From positions 1 through 64,000 of the forward strand of contig NZ_NBZV01000022.1 of NCBI RefSeq assembly GCF_002379095.1: a DNA stretch of 64,000 nucleotides, given 5' to 3'. The notes beneath the pieces are model-generated. The model saw only the letters and a program-made list of their open reading frames with translations. It did no database searches and was not told the DNA's origin. The DNA is from Polaromonas sp. AER18D-145. GTDB taxonomy: Bacteria; Pseudomonadota; Gammaproteobacteria; Burkholderiales; Burkholderiaceae_C. Positions within the stretch are counted from its first letter, which is position 1. Every line of letters begins with the position of its first letter. A program made the translations under genes and the position numbers. This document shows, one piece after another, positions 17,754-26,505 of the stretch.

Positions 17754-18902
17754 ATGGATTTAGCACGCTTTCACCGAGCCATTGCGTTAATCGATGATGA
17801 CCTGAAACGAATCGACATAGATACACGTCTTCAGGAACTGATTACCGATCTCAACAATATTGCTAGCAATCCCGGGAATGTTGAGATAGCTAACGTTTTC
17901 AAAGATCATCTAGAGCAGCTCAGAAAATTATTCGAGATTAGCCCACTTAACAGGGCTGACGACGACACAGCGCAAGTCGTCGCCGATTTACATCTCCAAA
18001 GCTTCCTCGGTGACCAGCTTTTCACAAGAGTACTGGATTGCGTCCAAGCAAATCACCTTAGCGCAAATTTAGCGGCGACCGCACTCAACGAATTGAAAGA
18101 ACTGGCAAAAAAGAAACTGAGATATATCCGATCCATGAATGAAGCATTCACAGAACTTGAGGTTGAATACTTTGAGTTAGGTGAAGGTGAGGCAGAGATG
18201 TTGATTGATCTTCCAGTTTCCACAGAAACAAAAACACTTGACGATCTTTCAAAAGAGGCAAAGGAGTGGAATCGAATTTGCGAAACCATTTCCGAAACGT
18301 TTGACCCAGAACGCAATCCTGTCACAGTGCGCACGCTGGCATCTGGTTCCTGGTTGTTGTACTTGGCCGGGACTGCTTCCTTTATATACGGCGTTTCGCA
18401 GTGCACAAAGGGCGTGAATGCAATATTGCGCGACTTGATAAAGATGAAATCGCTTTACACGCAGCTAGTCAGCACCAACACCCCCAAGCCAATCCTAAAG
18501 TCACTTGAAACTCATAACGCATCGAAAGTAAAAACTGACCTAGAAAAACTAGCATCAAAACTAGTGTCTGAATTTTACAAAGGGCCGGACAAAGGGAGGA
18601 AAAATGAACTGCGTACTGCTATGTCGATCGCGTTGCAAAAGCTTTCAAGAAAAATTGCGGAAGGTGCCAGGATTGAACTGCGGTTAGAACTACCTGAGAA
18701 GCCTACTGTTGCTGAGGGCGAGCAACCCACAGCAGAGCAAAAGAAAAAACTTGCAGCATTTGAGCGCGCCTCGCAAATTCAACTTGAGCTTCAGTATTCC
18801 AAGCCAGATGCCGAATTCGTTGAGCACGCGGATGACTTGCAGAGAGCGTTGCCAGCGCCAGCAGCAGATGGTTCCGACAACAGCACTTCAAATACTAAAT
18901 AG
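17754..18902 (+). CDS. orphan protein, probable horizontal acquisition
   Basis: 382 residues, not recognised. Base composition is visibly AT-richer than its neighbours, with codons such as ATA, AGA and TTA that are scarce in the rest of the window. ATG follows GGGAGG. The protein is mostly helical and charged: an N-terminal helical region (residues 1-150), an acidic stretch ELEVEYFELGEGEAEM, one clearly hydrophobic segment with small residues (WLLYLAGTASFIYGVS, about 200-215), then a long charged helical region and a low-complexity Pro/Ala/Ser/Thr tail. The layout suits a membrane-associated or pore-type effector, but that is speculation. It lies between glnS and an Mrr-type nuclease in an accessory patch. 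Confidence 0.7.
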   Translation: MDLARFHRAIALIDDDLKRIDIDTRLQELITDLNNIASNPGNVEIANVFKDHLEQLRKLFEISPLNRADDDTAQVVADLHLQSFLGDQLFTRVLDCVQANHLSANLAATALNELKELAKKKLRYIRSMNEAFTELEVEYFELGEGEAEMLIDLPVSTETKTLDDLSKEAKEWNRICETISETFDPERNPVTVRTLASGSWLLYLAGTASFIYGVSQCTKGVNAILRDLIKMKSLYTQLVSTNTPKPILKSLETHNASKVKTDLEKLASKLVSEFYKGPDKGRKNELRTAMSIALQKLSRKIAEGARIELRLELPEKPTVAEGEQPTAEQKKKLAAFERASQIQLELQYSKPDAEFVEHADDLQRALPAPAADGSDNSTSNTK

Positions 18903-18948
18903 ATCTTTGCACCGCATGGCCTCAAATACGAAGTACTGACCGCAACAG

Positions 18949-19083
18949 CGTTCTGTTGGGCACCCCAGCCCACGTCCAGCCCATCGAAGAAGTCCCTTTC
19001 CTCACCTCCCCGACAACGTCACGCTCGAGATACTGAGCAGCGCCGGCGTCAAGCGTGGCGACAATGTGATTGACCTTGGTTAG
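18949..19083 (+). pseudogene. fragment of a SAM-dependent methyltransferase gene
   Basis: One frame reads TPAHVQPIEEVPFLTS, and after a one-base slip near 19005-19011 the next reads PDNVTLEILSSAGVKRGD then NVIDLG and a stop. This matches the region before and including SAM motif I of class I methyltransferases that start with VPFVTTPDNV-like sequence. The match ends at VIDLG, just where the upstream region of the Mrr-type gene begins. I infer a broken gene left by a rearrangement. Confidence 0.45.
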
Positions 19084-19117
19084 AGTGAACTGGCGCAGTG
19101 TAGATACAGGAAAAAAC

Positions 19118-20059
19118 ATGCCACGGTCAAAAACCCGCAAGCAGAAGAAAAGCGGACTCGACGAGTTGCTGGAGAAAGGCGCGTCCCTCACAGCATTAGG
19201 GATTGGTTTACTGGTTGTGCCACTGTTTCTCGGGGTCTCGCCGATGCTCAAGCCCCTTGCAGGCGCATTGCGGGTTCCCGGCTGGATGGCGCTGGGCATT
19301 GGCTTGGTGCTGCTGGGCATTCGCTTGCTGTTGAAAAGCAAGGTTGAACCGGCTGCGAGCCTGACAGACTCTGCGGCCAGGCGCCAGGAGCCAACCGATC
19401 GCCAGAGCGCTTTCGGCCAAGCCATTCCTCCAGCCCCGGGGGGTTCTGCAGCTGAGGACAGGCGCGAGCCTTTTTCCAGAGCGGTCAGCGCCCGCCGGCT
19501 CGCCACCCAATGGAGTCCCGCCGTGTTCGCAGCTATCGAATGGCGTCGGTTTGAGGCAGTGTGCGAAACACTGTTTGCGCAGGCGGGATTTGCAACACGG
19601 GCGCAATCCCATGGCGCCGACGGCGGCGTGGACATCTGGCTGCACTCGGCCAACGCAGAAGGTCCGGTGGCCGTGGTGCAGTGCAAGCACTGGAACGGCA
19701 AGGCAGTGACTGTGAAAGAGATACGCGAGTTCTACGGCGTGATGGCTTCGCACCAGCTCAACCGCGGCACCTATGCGACCACGTCTACCTATACCGCCGA
19801 TGCACAGAAGTTTGCAAAAGACAACGGCATCAATGCGCTCGATGGTACCGCCCTGCTCTCCCTGATTGCCAAACGCACGCCCGAACAGCAGCAAGCCTTG
19901 CTGGACGTTGCTCATGAAGGCGAATACTGGCGCCCCACTTGCGCGAGTTGCGGCATCAAGCTGGTCGAACGTACGCCGGCTAAAGGCGGAGCCGGATTCT
20001 GGGGTTGCAGCAACTACCCGCGCTGCAAAACGCGTATGCAAATGGCGGTGGCTGCATAG
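19118..20059 (+). CDS. membrane-anchored Mrr-type endonuclease with topoisomerase zinc ribbon
   Basis: 313 residues from the ATG at 19118, which follows ACAGG at a good distance. Two hydrophobic helices near residues 20-65 would tether it to the membrane. A linker is followed by the Mrr catalytic fold: RRFEAVCETLFAQAGF, the metal site GADGGVDIWL and VVQCKHW (the D...QxK form of the PD-(D/E)xK site), then VKEIREFYGVMASH. The C-terminus has a topoisomerase-type zinc ribbon with four Cys (TCASCGIKLV ... FWGCSNYPRCKTRM). Mrr-like enzymes cleave modified DNA; this version with zinc ribbon and membrane anchor is common but uncharacterised. No methyltransferase partner survives beside it. Confidence 0.85.
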   Translation: MPRSKTRKQKKSGLDELLEKGASLTALGIGLLVVPLFLGVSPMLKPLAGALRVPGWMALGIGLVLLGIRLLLKSKVEPAASLTDSAARRQEPTDRQSAFGQAIPPAPGGSAAEDRREPFSRAVSARRLATQWSPAVFAAIEWRRFEAVCETLFAQAGFATRAQSHGADGGVDIWLHSANAEGPVAVVQCKHWNGKAVTVKEIREFYGVMASHQLNRGTYATTSTYTADAQKFAKDNGINALDGTALLSLIAKRTPEQQQALLDVAHEGEYWRPTCASCGIKLVERTPAKGGAGFWGCSNYPRCKTRMQMAVAA

Positions 20060-20117
20060 GGACTCCGCCCATTAGTCGCTGCGAACGACTGGGACCGGTC
20101 CCCTGATCAGCTCTTTT

Positions 20118-20165
20118 AGATGATCACGTCGCCGTCTGCCCCCGTCCAGCCTTCCCACAAATCAC
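20118..20165 (-). pseudogene. short copy of a SRAP (yedK-type) gene segment
   Basis: 20118-20165 nearly repeats 22391-22438 inside the SRAP gene (shared GATGATCACGTCGCCGTC, then CCCGTCCAG and CTCCCACAA-like sequence). Only about 48 bp remain. It sits in the 353-bp gap between the Mrr-type gene and the chemoreceptor gene, in the same orientation as the intact gene 2.2 kb away. Nothing else is seen in the gap except the chemoreceptor ribosome-binding site. Confidence 0.6.
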
Positions 20166-20412
20166 CCCCTCATAAGCTGGACCTCAAGTTTTGGCGCAAC
20201 TTGCCGTTATTCAATAAGAGGCACCGGCAAGGCCTCAGCAGGGGCTGCCAGCGTATCGGCTGGTTTTTGCACCCGGCTGCGTGGGCCCGTGAATGCGAAG
20301 CGTGTGAAGTCCTGCGTATCCCGCCTGGATGTATTGAAGCCATTTAAATGGCATCGACCGCCGCCGAACCGCCACAGCTCTTTCTGTGAAATTAAAAAAA
20401 GGGAAGTGCACC

Positions 20413-22113
20413 ATGAAACTCCGAACCAAGATGATTTCCGTGATGGCGCTGGTCTGCGCCTGTTTCACCTTGGCCATTGGGGTGGCGCTGGTAGGCATGC
20501 AGAACGCGAAAAGCCAGTTCGAGAATTTTCTCCAGCAGGACCAGGCCTTGCTTCAAGCCGGGAGCAATTTGTACGCCCAGGGTTTGCAGATGGGGCAGGC
20601 ATTGCGCAATATCGTGCTCGACCCCACGAATAAAAAAGCGCAGGAAAATCTGGACGCTGCCAGCGACGAATTCAAAACTTCCTACCAGGCGGCGTTATCC
20701 CTTTCGAAAGGGGACGGGGACACCTTGAAAATCCTGCAGAAGATCGGCGATTTGCGTGACAAGCAGGCGCTTCTGCAGAAGGAAATTGCAGCGCTCGCCC
20801 TGAGTGATTCGAATGCCGCCAAAAGCCTGTTGAACACCGCCGAAACACCCACTTGGCGCGATATGCGCGGGCGTCTGCAGGAGTTCATCAAGGCAAAAAA
20901 CGAGGCAGCCAAAAGCACTGAAGCAGAACTGCATCAATTCACGCAGCGGATGCTGCTGATCAGTGTGGTCATGGCGTGTATTGCCATTCTGCTGGGTGTT
21001 GGAATCACCTTCTGGCTAACCCGCGATGTGATGAAGCAACTCGGTGGTGAGCCCGACTACGCGGTGGCTATTGCGAGCAGCATCGCTGCCGGCGACCTGA
21101 CGATGGATGTGCAGACCCGCGCGGGTGACGAATCAAGCCTGTTGTTTGCGATGAAAGAAATGTGCAGCAGCCTGGCCCGGGTGGTCGGCGAAGTCCGCAG
21201 CGGCACCGACACCATAGCCACAGCCTCCAGCCAGATCGCCGCCGGCAACCACGACCTGTCGTCCCGTACCGAAGAGCAGGCCAGCTCCCTGGAAGAGACC
21301 GCCGCGTCGATGGAAGAGCTGACCAGCACCGTCAAACAAAACGCCGACAACGCCCGCCAAGCCAACCAGCTGGCCGTCTCGGCTTCCAGCGTCGCCGTTC
21401 GCGGCGGTAGCTCGGTCGCCGAGGTCATGGGCACCATGAGCGCCATCAACGACTCGTCCCGCAAGATCGTCGACATCATCGGTGTGATCGACGGTATTGC
21501 CTTCCAGACCAACATCCTGGCCCTGAACGCTGCGGTGGAAGCTGCACGTGCCGGAGAACAAGGACGAGGTTTTGCCGTGGTGGCCGCCGAGGTGCGCAAC
21601 CTGGCCCAGCGCAGTGCGACAGCGGCCAAGGAGATCAAGGGTTTGATCGACGATTCCGTGGGCAAGGTCAAGCAAGGCAGTAAACAGGTGGCCGAAGCCG
21701 GCAAGACCATGGACGAGATTGTGGACAGCGTCAAACGCGTGACCGACATCATGGCCGAGATCACGGCGGCCAGCCAGGAGCAGACCGCCGGAATCGAGCA
21801 GATCAACCAGGCGATCACGCAGATGGACCAGGTGACGCAGCAAAACGCGGCGCTGGTGGAAGAGGCGGCCGCGGCAGCGTCCTCCCTGCAGGAGCAGGCC
21901 AGCGGGCTGAGCCAGGTGGTCAGTGTGTTCAGGCTGAATCAGCAACAACACCCCGGACAAGGCGATTCAGCGCGGCACACCGCCCACAGCCATCCGCACG
22001 TGACGCCCACGCAGCCGCCCCGGCCCAAACAGGCCGTGGCTACCCCTGTGCAGCGGCAGTTGAGCCATGCAGGTGCCCTGGCGACCGCGGAAGGAAGTTG
22101 GGAAACGTTTTAA
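20413..22113 (+). CDS. methyl-accepting chemotaxis protein
   Basis: 566 residues from the ATG at 20413, which is six bases after GGGAAG; an upstream GTG at 20386 is less likely. Order: membrane helix (about 7-30), helical periplasmic sensor domain of about 150 residues, second helix ([19 protein letters not shown]), HAMP, then the cytoplasmic signalling hairpin with the conserved tip [18 protein letters not shown] and [14 protein letters not shown]. The C-terminus ends in SWETF, which resembles the WExF pentapeptide that docks CheR and CheB on full-length receptors, after a Pro/His/Gln-rich linker. The ligand is unknown. No other chemotaxis gene is nearby. Confidence 0.92.
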   Translation: MKLRTKMISVMALVCACFTLAIGVALVGMQNAKSQFENFLQQDQALLQAGSNLYAQGLQMGQALRNIVLDPTNKKAQENLDAASDEFKTSYQAALSLSKGDGDTLKILQKIGDLRDKQALLQKEIAALALSDSNAAKSLLNTAETPTWRDMRGRLQEFIKAKNEAAKSTEAELHQFTQRMLLISVVMACIAILLGVGITFWLTRDVMKQLGGEPDYAVAIASSIAAGDLTMDVQTRAGDESSLLFAMKEMCSSLARVVGEVRSGTDTIATASSQIAAGNHDLSSRTEEQASSLEETAASMEELTSTVKQNADNARQANQLAVSASSVAVRGGSSVAEVMGTMSAINDSSRKIVDIIGVIDGIAFQTNILALNAAVEAARAGEQGRGFAVVAAEVRNLAQRSATAAKEIKGLIDDSVGKVKQGSKQVAEAGKTMDEIVDSVKRVTDIMAEITAASQEQTAGIEQINQAITQMDQVTQQNAALVEEAAAAASSLQEQASGLSQVVSVFRLNQQQHPGQGDSARHTAHSHPHVTPTQPPRPKQAVATPVQRQLSHAGALATAEGSWETF

Positions 22114-22184
22114 GAGGGTTGCTGCGTGGTGGGTAGCCGGCAGCACCCCAGCCCGACAGGGCTGGCGTGCCCTGCGCCGGAAGA

Positions 22185-22910
22185 TCAGCTCTTCTTCTCA
22201 ACCGGGTTGGCGGTCAGCCAGTTGGCCGGATAAGCCCGCATGAACTCCCTGGCTTTTTCAGGTCGGGCACTGAGCCAGGCATCGGCCGCGCCCTCGTTCA
22301 AAATCGCAACCATGCGTTTTTCGTTGCCGGGCTGCTGGTAGCGGCTCATCAGGGCGTGGCTGTTGGCGTTCACCGTGAGCAGGGTGTAGCTGATGATCAC
22401 GTCGCCGTCGGCGCCCGTCCAGCTCTCCCACAAGCCCGCCACGCCCATGGGTTTGCCGTCCAGCCGGGCAATGCGGGTGGGCACGGCCTTGCCGCTGCGC
22501 CAGTCGTCTTCCATGAAGGCCATCATGGGTACGATGCAGCGCTGCCCGCCCAGCCAGGCGTCGCGGAAGTTGTTGGAGGTGGTCACGGTTTCCGAGCGGG
22601 CGTTGACCAGCTTGGTGGAACGCAGCTTGGCGTCAGACGCCGACTTGACCCAGCGCGGCACCAGGCCGAACTGCCCGGTCACCAACTCACGCACCAGCGC
22701 CTCACGCGGGGGCTGGTCAGCGTCTGCGGCCTCTTCGACCTCTTCTGCAGCCTCTGCGGTTTCCTGAGGCTCTGCGGCCAGGGCCGCCCGGATGAAGACA
22801 CCCGGTTGGCGCGGCCACACCTTGCGCCCCACTGGTGAAGCAGGGGCCGCCACATGGAAGGCATCGGGGTAAAGCGTGGCGGGGTGAAGGCTCTCGTATT
22901 GGGTACTCAT
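22185..22910 (-). CDS. SRAP/DUF159 (HMCES, YedK-type) protein lacking Cys2
   Basis: 241 residues. SRAP proteins form a thiazolidine link to abasic sites in single-stranded DNA through Cys2, exposed after Met removal. Here the start reads MSTQYESL: Ser is in position 2, and the codons before it contain a TAG stop, so no longer Cys-starting form exists. The other active-site residues are kept: Asn and Arg/Glu in NARSET, the Glu of FMEDDWRSGK, and the His of NANSHALM before KRMVAIL. A Glu/Ala-rich insert near residues 45-70 (EPQETAEAAEEVEEAAD) is unusual. Either the protein no longer cross-links DNA or it uses another chemistry. It is a single-gene unit convergent with the chemoreceptor gene. 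Confidence 0.85.
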   Translation of the reverse strand: MSTQYESLHPATLYPDAFHVAAPASPVGRKVWPRQPGVFIRAALAAEPQETAEAAEEVEEAADADQPPREALVRELVTGQFGLVPRWVKSASDAKLRSTKLVNARSETVTTSNNFRDAWLGGQRCIVPMMAFMEDDWRSGKAVPTRIARLDGKPMGVAGLWESWTGADGDVIISYTLLTVNANSHALMSRYQQPGNEKRMVAILNEGAADAWLSARPEKAREFMRAYPANWLTANPVEKKS

Positions 22911-22980
22911 GCGGTGATGCTATCGCAGTGCAGCCAACGGGCGCTGCAGAACGGCTCCGCCCGCCCCGCGTTGCACTTGT

Positions 22981-23138
22981 TTTCGTAATTCATGCCACCA
23001 CACCGTTCGGGCTGAGCCTGGCCTGTCCTGAGCTTGTCGAAGGGTCGAAGCCTGTCCTGAGCAAGGACGAAGGGCCCTTCGACAAGCTCAGGGCGAACGG
23101 TCGTAAGTGGCCTGTCATGATTTAGGAAAGTCTCAATA
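22981..23138. repeat. long dispersed repeat with conserved flanks, copy B
   Basis: Matches 10880-11015 at both ends: TTTTCGTAATTCATG on the left and GCCTGTCATGATTTA followed by AAGTCTCAATA on the right. The core contains one more GTCCTGAGCTTGTCGAAGGG unit than copy A, so the element changes by gain or loss of core units. It occupies most of the 373-bp gap between the SRAP gene and the small gene at 23284. Confidence 0.8.
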
Positions 23139-23283
23139 GTTTGATGCCCTGGCTGCCGCAAGTCGCGTCCTTCGCCGACACACAACACCCGTCTCCGCGC
23201 GTAATATGTTTTCTGCGGCCTGTTAGTGCAACACTGCACCCGCTGCCGTTCACATCATTCACCCATCCCTCCAGGAGATTGCC

Positions 23284-23502
23284 ATGCCCCAGTTCGCCAT
23301 GATTACCGGTGACGTGACTTACACACCGGGTGACGGTGCGCCCATCACGATTCCGCAGGTGCGCGTGGAAGTCGCGCTGTCTTTCGACAGCGCCACCCTG
23401 AGCTGGGAAGATGCCCCGGGCATCGCCGGCCTGACGGCCATTCCCATCACCCAGTTTGACGACTATGTGAAAGACGGCAAGATCACCTGGATACCGGAAT
23501 AA
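23284..23502 (+). CDS. small conserved-looking protein of unknown function
   Basis: 72 residues, ATG preceded by CCAGGAG at a good distance. The sequence is acidic, with beta-strand character (FAMITGDVTYTPGDGAPITIPQVRVEVALSF) and no signal peptide or membrane helix. No family is recognised. It lies 37 bp before the M23 peptidase gene on the same strand, which could be co-transcribed. Confidence 0.6.
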   Translation: MPQFAMITGDVTYTPGDGAPITIPQVRVEVALSFDSATLSWEDAPGIAGLTAIPITQFDDYVKDGKITWIPE

Positions 23503-23539
23503 ATCAGCAAACAAACAAGCCAACCTGCCCGTCCGCACC

Positions 23540-24445
23540 GTGCCCACCCGCCCTCCTCACCCCGCACCCGCGCTGTTTAACCGCCGTTGTGCCCTGCTCG
23601 CCGGCATGGGCCTGCTGGCCTGGCCGGCTGCGCGCCTTGCCGCCGCCCCAGCCGCGCCGTCGCCGTCTTCCTCCGGGGTCTGGCCGCGCGCGCTGGCCGT
23701 GCCCGGCGGCATTGCCCGGCTCTCGCTGGGCCCGGCGGCGCTGCGGCCGGTGGCGCATCTGCTGCAGGCCGATGGCGACGTGCCCTTGCTGGTGGTGGGC
23801 GACGTGATCGAGTGGACGGCGCTGGTGGGTATAACGCTGTCGGCCGCGCCCGGCGAGGCGAGCATTGCCGTGCAGGCACCCGAAGGCGGCCAGCGGCCGC
23901 TGGGTTACACGGTGGCGCCCAAGCGCTACCGCGAGCAGCAGCTCAAGGTCTCGCCGCGCACGGTGGACCTGTCGCCGGAAGACCTGGCGCGTTACGAGCG
24001 CGAGCGCGCGCACCAGGCTGTGGTGATGGCGACGTTCAGCCAGCCCTTGGCGCAGGCCCTGCGCATGCAGGTGCCCACGCCGGGACGGCGCTCCAGCTCG
24101 TTCGGGCTGCGGCGCGTGTTCAACGGGCAGGCGCGCAGCCCGCACAGCGGCATGGACATCGCGGCCGGCACGGGCACGCCGGTGCTGGCGCCGCTGCCGG
24201 GCCGGGTGATCGACACCGGCGACTACTTTTTCAACGGCAGCACGGTCTGGCTGGACCACGGCGGCGGGCTGCTGAGCATGGTCTGCCACCTGAGCGCCAT
24301 CGACGTGCAGCTGGGCGATGTGCTGAAAACCGGCGAACGTGTGGGCACCGTGGGCGCCACCGGCCGCGTCACGGGGCCGCACCTGCACTGGGGCGTGATG
24401 CTGAACCGCACCATGGTGGACCCGGCGCTGTTTCTGGCCGCCTGA
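23540..24445 (+). CDS. M23 family metallopeptidase (LytM domain)
   Basis: 301 residues, GTG start. An N-terminal signal region (LLAGMGLLAWPAARLAAAPAAP) directs export. The C-terminal LytM domain carries the zinc ligands in HSGMDIAAGTGTPV (HxxxD) and HLHWGV, with CHLSAIDVQLGD between them. This group cleaves peptide cross-links in peptidoglycan. The region between signal and catalytic domain (about residues 40-170) forms a beta-rich N-terminal domain. A dispersed repeat lies just downstream at 24514. Confidence 0.88.
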   Translation: MPTRPPHPAPALFNRRCALLAGMGLLAWPAARLAAAPAAPSPSSSGVWPRALAVPGGIARLSLGPAALRPVAHLLQADGDVPLLVVGDVIEWTALVGITLSAAPGEASIAVQAPEGGQRPLGYTVAPKRYREQQLKVSPRTVDLSPEDLARYERERAHQAVVMATFSQPLAQALRMQVPTPGRRSSSFGLRRVFNGQARSPHSGMDIAAGTGTPVLAPLPGRVIDTGDYFFNGSTVWLDHGGGLLSMVCHLSAIDVQLGDVLKTGERVGTVGATGRVTGPHLHWGVMLNRTMVDPALFLAA

Positions 24446-24513
24446 GGCGTGGCGCCGCCGGTGGGGGCGGCCTGCGGGCGAGTGCCCATGCTGTTTTTCA
24501 GGCGACACCACCC

Positions 24514-24606
24514 CCGTTCGCCCTGAGCCTGTCGAAGGGTGGCCACAACGCAAACAGGCTTCGACCCTTCGACAAGCTCAGGACAGGCCAAGCTCAGCCC
24601 GAACGG
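24514..24606. repeat. dispersed TTCGAC repeat, inverted pair
   Basis: CCGTTCGCCCTGAGCCTGTC on the left and CGACAAGCTCAGGACAGG ... CAGCCCGAACGG on the right make an inverted pair able to form a long hairpin after the M23 gene. In the 362-bp gap 24446-24807 there is also, near 24635-24685, a sequence like the hairpin family seen at 31981 and 59900 (AATAGCTGCGTGCGCCTGTAG). Confidence 0.75.
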
Positions 24607-24807
24607 TTAAGCGCAAATTTACATGCAAAATGTGCCTCCAGCCCAATAGCTGCGTGCGCCTGTAGCTCCCAAAAACGTAGCAAATTCGGCTCTCTGGCCC
24701 GGTCGCGGCCCGGTTCTGAATGCCCGCCCCTAGCCCACTAGGTCGCAAACACTAGGGAAAACCCGCATGATTGGGGCATTGTTGAACCACTTCCCCAAGG
24801 AAACCCC

Positions 24808-25335
24808 ATGAGCGCCAAAAACCTGTCTGCCGTTGCTGCCGACCTGATCGAGTCTTACGGCAATACCGCCAACCACGTGATCGAGGCCTACCGCGCCGGC
24901 GGCGAGCGTGTGGTCAGCGAGCTGGAGCAGCGCTGGAACCGCGCGCTGAAACAGTCGCGCTCGGAACTGAGCGCTGAAGTCGCCAAAAACGCCACGGCCG
25001 CGCAGCTGGCCTTCAGCGCGCTCTACAGCAAGGGCCTGACCCTGAGCTCGGACGGCGCGCAGCAGGTGGTGAGCCAGTTGGTGAAGCTGGCCGAAACCGG
25101 CGTCGAACGCGCCGCCGCCAACGCCGCGCTGTTTGAAGAAAAAACCGGCGTCAGCACCCTGGCCACGCTGGCCCAGGCCAGTGCACCCGGCGCCCTGGCG
25201 CTGAGCAAGCTGGCCGCGCAGATCGAGCAGAAAACCGCCGACCTGGCCGGCAAGATCGCCGGCGACGACGCCACCACCGTCAAGACCAAACGCAGCTCGG
25301 CCTTCAGCCAGCGGCGCGCTGCCAAGGCCGCCTGA
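24808..25335 (+). CDS. phasin-like helical protein
   Basis: 175 residues, Ala-rich and almost wholly helical with heptad character. It has a Lys/Ser/Arg-rich tail (KTKRSSAFSQRRAAKAA). The size, composition and absence of a signal or membrane helix fit granule-associated phasins, which coat polyhydroxyalkanoate granules. The basic, Ala/Lys-rich tail could instead contact DNA, as in PhaM-like proteins. ATG follows CAAGGAAA. No other PHA gene is in the window, so the family assignment is tentative. Confidence 0.5.
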   Translation: MSAKNLSAVAADLIESYGNTANHVIEAYRAGGERVVSELEQRWNRALKQSRSELSAEVAKNATAAQLAFSALYSKGLTLSSDGAQQVVSQLVKLAETGVERAAANAALFEEKTGVSTLATLAQASAPGALALSKLAAQIEQKTADLAGKIAGDDATTVKTKRSSAFSQRRAAKAA

Positions 25336-25387
25336 TACGGATTTTTAAGGTAACGACTCAGTCGCTGCATGCAGCACGCTTTTCTTG

Positions 25388-25499
25388 CCCCCTCGCCCTC
25401 CGGGAGAGGGTTGGGGTGAGGGCCAGCAAGCCACAACCTACGATAGCTCTTGGCACAGTCCGCCAGCCCTCACCCCGCCCTCTCCCAGGGGGAGAGGGA
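25388..25499. repeat. inverted pair of CTCACCCC/CTCTCCC repeats
   Basis: Two copies of a common GC-rich intergenic repeat in opposite orientation: 25388-25424 (CCTCCGGGAGAGGGTTGGGG) and about 25463-25499 (CTCACCCCGCCCTCTCCCAG). They could form a stem spanning about 110 bp. The 378-bp gap 25336-25713 also holds a short hairpin GCCCCTTGAGGGGC at 25555-25571 and a hairpin-family-like sequence at about 25580-25635; no gene is seen. Confidence 0.75.
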
Positions 25500-25713
25500 G
25501 TAAAACCGGCCCAGACTACCTGCGCCGTTGCTCTTTAAGAAGAAAGAATGGCCTCGCCCCTTGAGGGGCGAGCGCCACTAGCTATCAAATATGTAGCATT
25601 CTTCGCCCAGAAAGGTAGCCACCTTTCCGGGCGTTGGTCTTTTTCATCGGCAGCTTGAAGCGGCCCGGCGCGTGGCGCGTATCGCCGGCTCCCAGCGTGC
25701 GGATAATGCGCAA

Positions 25714-26427
25714 ATGACCACACCACCCCCACCCGCGCTTCCCCAGGTTCTGGCTTTCGATGTTTTTGGCACCGTGGTGGACTGGCACAGCGGCATAACG
25801 CGCGAAGTGCAGGCCCTGCGCCCAGATGTGGACGGCGCCGCGTTTGCGCTGGCCTGGCGCGCCGGTTACCAGCCGGCCATGCGCCGCGTGATGGCCGGCG
25901 AGCTGGGCTGGACGCTGATTGATGACCTGCACCGGCTGATCCTCGACGGCATCCTCGGCCAGTTCGGCCTGGCCGATTTGAGCGAGGCGCAAAAGCAGCA
26001 CCTGAACAAGGCCTGGCACCGGCTGGACCCGTGGCCCGATGTGGTGGCGGGCCTGACGCGGCTCAAGTCGCGCTTCACGATCTGCACGCTGTCCAACGGC
26101 AACATCGGCCTGCTCACCAACATGGCCAAGCGCGCGGGCCTGCCGTGGGACTGCATCCTGTCGGCTGAAGTCTTTCGCGCCTACAAGCCCGACCCGGCCA
26201 CCTACCTGGGCGTGGCCAAAGTGTTTGACCTGACGCCCGCCGACGTGATGCTGGTGGCCGCCCACCAGGACGACCTGGCCGCTGCCCGCGCCTGCGGCCT
26301 GCAGACCGCCTACATCGAGCGACCGGCCGAGTTTGGCGCGGCGCAACCCAAGGACGTGTCGCCCGACCCCGCCAACACCTGGCACGCGAAAGACCTGCTG
26401 GCCCTGGCGGAGCAGCTGGGCTGCTGA
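25714..26427 (+). CDS. haloacid dehalogenase type II-like hydrolase
   Basis: 237 residues from the ATG at 25714. HAD motifs: FDVFGTVVDW near residues 13-22 (nucleophile Asp in DxxGT), TLSNGN (motif II), KPDPATYLG (motif III Lys) and VAAHQDDLAAARACG (motif IV region). The FDVFGT...DW opening is typical for L-2-haloacid dehalogenase-like proteins rather than phosphatases. True dehalogenase activity is not certain, as many members hydrolyse other substrates. It is a cytoplasmic single gene, 78 bp before the transporter pair. Confidence 0.85.
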   Translation: MTTPPPPALPQVLAFDVFGTVVDWHSGITREVQALRPDVDGAAFALAWRAGYQPAMRRVMAGELGWTLIDDLHRLILDGILGQFGLADLSEAQKQHLNKAWHRLDPWPDVVAGLTRLKSRFTICTLSNGNIGLLTNMAKRAGLPWDCILSAEVFRAYKPDPATYLGVAKVFDLTPADVMLVAAHQDDLAAARACGLQTAYIERPAEFGAAQPKDVSPDPANTWHAKDLLALAEQLGC

Positions 26428-26505
26428 GGCCGGAGGCAGCGAGGGCGCATCCCGCTGGCAACATTCAGCGACAAGAAGGCCTGCGCTCACGGATAATTCC
26501 ATCCC

